A stretch of DNA of 17,286 nt from Arachidicoccus sp050436765 (GTDB taxonomy: Bacteria > Bacteroidota > Bacteroidia > Chitinophagales > Chitinophagaceae). Position numbers and translations under genes: made by a program. Location of the stretch: positions 1 to 17,286 of the forward strand of contig NZ_JBNQGD010000175.1 of NCBI RefSeq assembly GCF_050436765.1. Reading direction: 5' to 3'. Of this stretch, positions 14,971 through 17,286 are shown piece by piece (within the stretch, counting starts at the first letter, position 1; every line of letters starts with the position of its first letter). The notes beneath the pieces were generated by a model. The model ran no database searches. It had not been told where the DNA came from and saw nothing but the letters and a program-made list of their open reading frames with translations.

Positions 14971-15352
14971 AAATTTTAATACTTAAAGCACAGCTATGTT
15001 TTCATTTCCCAAAGCATTAAATAATATATGGAGTCTTCGCTATGCCGTTAATATAGTAAAAATAAATGCAGAAATAGATATCGGCAATGATCACCATCAC
15101 CGTCATTTATGACAGCCATCATCCGGATGGGTATAAGAGAAATAGGCGATAAAGAATTAAGTCGGGTCAACCAGGTATGTCGAATAAAATGCCGTCCATA
15201 TGATATATATCATATAATATTTTTGTCTTACTGACGAAACTCATAAACTACGATGGTTTGCTACGGTAATATTGCAGAATAAGATTTGATGATCTATAGT
15301 TTATACCAAAATGATTATTTTCTAAAAATTTCTTTTTAAAACATTACATCGT
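14971..15352. other. 382-bp regulatory region between DUF4010 gene and nosZ
   Basis: No gene is visible. The region holds three TGA-N6-TCA palindromes (centres 15115.5, 15206.5 and 15237.5). The last two are assigned to nosZ. The first, TATGA-N6-TCATC at 15108-15123, matches the consensus in 9 of 10 positions; a possible minus-strand -7 TATTTCTG (complement of 15069-15076) lies 39.5 nt from it, ten more than at the other promoters. A 10-bp palindrome CATCCGGATG overlaps its right edge. The predicted nosZ leader is about 75 nt. Confidence 0.55.
15198..15274 (+). promoter_or_regulatory. nosZ promoter with two FNR-like sites
   Basis: The upstream site ATATGAT-N4-ATCATAT (15198-15215, centre 15206.5) is a perfect palindrome. 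The proximal site CTGAC-N4-CTCATA has its TGA-N6-TCA core at 15232-15243 (centre 15237.5). The -7-like TAATATTG (15267-15274) starts 29.5 nt from the proximal centre, exactly as at the cytochrome c and kinase promoters. The two sites are 31 bp apart, about three helical turns, so two dimers could bind the same DNA face. Confidence 0.7.
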
Positions 15353-17286
15353 ATGAAAAAGAATTTATTTCCTGTCCTGTCACTTTCAGCAGTCCTCGCC
15401 CTCAGCATTTTAGGATGCAAACCCAAGAACACCTCCGACGCTATTAGTGGCGACGCGGCTCAAAAGGTCTACGTAGCTCCCGGCAAATATGACGAGTTTT
15501 ACAACTTTGTATCGGGTGGCTTCAATGGACAAATGGCCGTATATGGCTTGCCTTCCGGGCGACTCTTAAAGATAGTGCCCATCTTTAGCGTATTCCCAGA
15601 AAACGGTTACGGATACAGTGAGGAAACAAAACCCATGCTCAACACCTCTCATGGATTTATTCCCTGGGACGATCAGCATCACCTGGAACTTTCCCAAACC
15701 AATGGAGAGATTGATGGCCGTTGGATATTCGCCAATGCCAACAACACACCACGTGTAGCGCGGGTAGACTTAACGACTTTTAAAACTGCAGAAATACTTG
15801 AACTCCCCAATAGTGCAGGCAATCACTCCTCTCCTTTTATAACAGAGAATACAGAATATGTGGTAGCGGGTACACGTTTCAGTGTCCCAATGGACAATCA
15901 GAGCGGAGATGTACCGATTAATACTTATCGTAAAAACTTCAAAGCCTCCATCAGTTTCATTAGTATAAACAAAGATTCAGGTACCATGAAGCTTGCTTTC
16001 CAGTTAAGACTGCCCCCCGTTGACTTTGATTTAAGCCACGGGGGCAAAGGACCTTCGCATGATTGGTTTTTCTTTTCATGCTACAATACGGAACAGGCAA
16101 ATACACTGCTAGAAGTAAACGCGTCACAAAGAGACAAAGACTTTATACTTGCTGTCAACTGGAAAAAATTAGAAGCCTATGCGCGTTCAGGAAAAGGCAA
16201 AACAGAAGCCGTGAACTATGCGCACAATGTGTATAATGAAAGCACGCACACAGCCACTTCCACTATGGAAAAACAGGTAACGGTAATCGACGTTAAGGAC
16301 TTAAAAGATATTTGTTATCTCATCCCTTGTCCCAAATCGCCTCATGGTTGCGATGTAGATCCGACCGGAGAGTATATCGTCGGAAGTGGAAAGTTAGCAG
16401 CGTTGATACCCGTATTTAGCTTTGAAAAAATTAAGAAAGCTATCGCAGATAAAAATTTTATAGGCGACTATGAAGGTATCCCGGTAATAAAATATGAAGC
16501 AGCCTTATATGGTGAAGTAAAAAAACCCGGGCTCGGGCCACTACACACAGAGTTTGATGGCAGAGGCAATGCTATTACAACAATGTTTGTTTCCTCAGAA
16601 ATTGTAAAATGGAATATCAAAGACTTAAAAATAATTGACAGAGAACCTACTTATTATTCTCCCGGTCACCTCTGTATTCCAGGTGGAGACACTAGAAAGC
16701 CCAATGGCAAATATGTAATTGTCTACAACAAAATCACGAAGGACAGGTATCTGCCTACGGGACCCGAGCTAGCGCAGGCTGCGCAGCTTTTTGACATCAC
16801 CGGCGATAAAATGAAATTATTACTTGATTTCCCAACTGTGGGAGAACCCCATTACGGTCAAGCGGTAGCAGCTTCTCTCATTAAGGATAAATCCGTCAAA
16901 TTCTTTAAGTTAGAAGATAACAAAAATCCTTACGTAACGATGGGAGAAAAAAATGCAAAAGTTATCCGCAACGGAAAAAGAGTGGATGTGTATATTACCG
17001 AGATACGTTCTCATTTTGTTCCTGATAATATTGAAGGAATTAAAATGGGTGATCAAGTATATTGGCATCTCACTAATCTAGAGCAAGATTGGGATGTACC
17101 TCATGGGTTTGCCATAAAAGGTGCAGCCAACACAGCGGAGTTATTGGTCATGCCGGGCGAAACACAAACCCTCTACTGGACACCAGAAAAACCCGGTATG
17201 TATCCTTTTTATTGCACAGACTTCTGTAGTGCACTTCACCAGGAAATGCAGGGTTATGTAAGAGTCTCACCAGCGAATAGCGCGGT
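15353..17286 (+). CDS. nosZ: Clade II nitrous oxide reductase, lipoprotein, cut by window edge
   Basis: NosZ reduces N2O to N2 in the periplasm. The frame runs from ATG at 15353 to the window end, 644 codons plus two bases, with no stop, so only a short C-terminal piece is missing. There is no twin-arginine signal: MKKNLFPVLSLSAVLALSILGC ends in a lipobox (C22), as in clade II (Sec-exported) enzymes. The seven CuZ histidines are visible: H109 and H110 (DDQHH), H158 (GNHSS), H331 (SPHG), H398 (GPLHT), H439 (SPGHL) and H500 (EPHYG). The CuA cupredoxin domain has H584, C621, C625, H629 and M632 (CTDFCSALHQEM). Where clade I has a Trp giving a backbone ligand, this has D623. The maturation genes (nosB, nosD, nosF, nosY, nosL) would be expected to the right, outside the window. 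Two FNR-like sites precede the gene. Confidence 0.97.
   Translation, partial: MKKNLFPVLSLSAVLALSILGCKPKNTSDAISGDAAQKVYVAPGKYDEFYNFVSGGFNGQMAVYGLPSGRLLKIVPIFSVFPENGYGYSEETKPMLNTSHGFIPWDDQHHLELSQTNGEIDGRWIFANANNTPRVARVDLTTFKTAEILELPNSAGNHSSPFITENTEYVVAGTRFSVPMDNQSGDVPINTYRKNFKASISFISINKDSGTMKLAFQLRLPPVDFDLSHGGKGPSHDWFFFSCYNTEQANTLLEVNASQRDKDFILAVNWKKLEAYARSGKGKTEAVNYAHNVYNESTHTATSTMEKQVTVIDVKDLKDICYLIPCPKSPHGCDVDPTGEYIVGSGKLAALIPVFSFEKIKKAIADKNFIGDYEGIPVIKYEAALYGEVKKPGLGPLHTEFDGRGNAITTMFVSSEIVKWNIKDLKIIDREPTYYSPGHLCIPGGDTRKPNGKYVIVYNKITKDRYLPTGPELAQAAQLFDITGDKMKLLLDFPTVGEPHYGQAVAASLIKDKSVKFFKLEDNKNPYVTMGEKNAKVIRNGKRVDVYITEIRSHFVPDNIEGIKMGDQVYWHLTNLEQDWDVPHGFAIKGAANTAELLVMPGETQTLYWTPEKPGMYPFYCTDFCSALHQEMQGYVRVSPANSA

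Noticed and set aside
1..17286. CRISPR arrays, insertion sequences, tRNAs and rRNAs
   Set aside because: No regularly spaced repeats, transposase reading frames, terminal inverted repeats or RNA gene structures were seen.

Overview
The window is AT-rich DNA from a member of the Bacteroidota, most likely a soil, sediment or wastewater denitrifier of the Chitinophagaceae/Sphingobacteriia type. Support for this: promoters of the TAnnTTTG (-7) / TTG (-33) type, few Shine-Dalgarno sequences, a Sec-dependent lipoprotein (clade II) nitrous oxide reductase, an alginate-export-type outer-membrane barrel, and several periplasmic proteins carrying lipoprotein signals. No tRNA, rRNA, CRISPR array, insertion sequence or phage gene was recognised.

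Layout. 1-1272: a hairpin, then an NfsB-like nitroreductase (-) divergent from its probable HxlR-type regulator (+), with overlapping face-to-face promoters around a perfect 12-bp inverted repeat. 1273-4569: a small coiled-coil protein, a tandem universal stress protein and a zinc alcohol dehydrogenase, all on the minus strand. 4570-8892: anaerobic heme synthesis (hemN), copper nitrite reductase (nirK) and an alginate-export-type barrel, all on the minus strand. 9006-11356: a PAS histidine kinase translationally coupled (ATGA overlap) to an unusual regulator that joins a receiver domain to a CRP/FNR body. 11405-13391: a polytopic membrane protein with heme-copper-oxidase-like histidines (-), divergent from a lipoprotein cytochrome c (+). 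13687-14970: an MgtC/DUF4010 membrane protein (-). 15353 to the window end: nosZ (+), cut by the edge after 644 codons.

How it fits together. NirK makes NO from nitrite and NosZ reduces N2O to N2. HemN supplies heme without oxygen and the cytochrome c is a plausible electron donor. No NO reductase was recognised, so that step is outside the window or done by an unrecognised protein. The strongest non-gene signal is a shared palindrome, TATGA-N6-TCATA with a TGA-N6-TCA core. It lies upstream of hemN, nirK, the barrel, the kinase-regulator operon, the membrane protein, the cytochrome c and nosZ. In four of these promoters its centre is exactly 29.5 nt from the outer edge of a -7-like element, about -41.5 from the start, the class II CRP/FNR position. 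The regulator keeps the Glu and Arg that read a TGA core in CRP/FNR, but lacks FNR iron-sulfur cysteines and the CRP cAMP residues. The inference is a phosphorylation-driven FNR-like regulator that controls this denitrification cluster and its own operon; this needs experimental proof.
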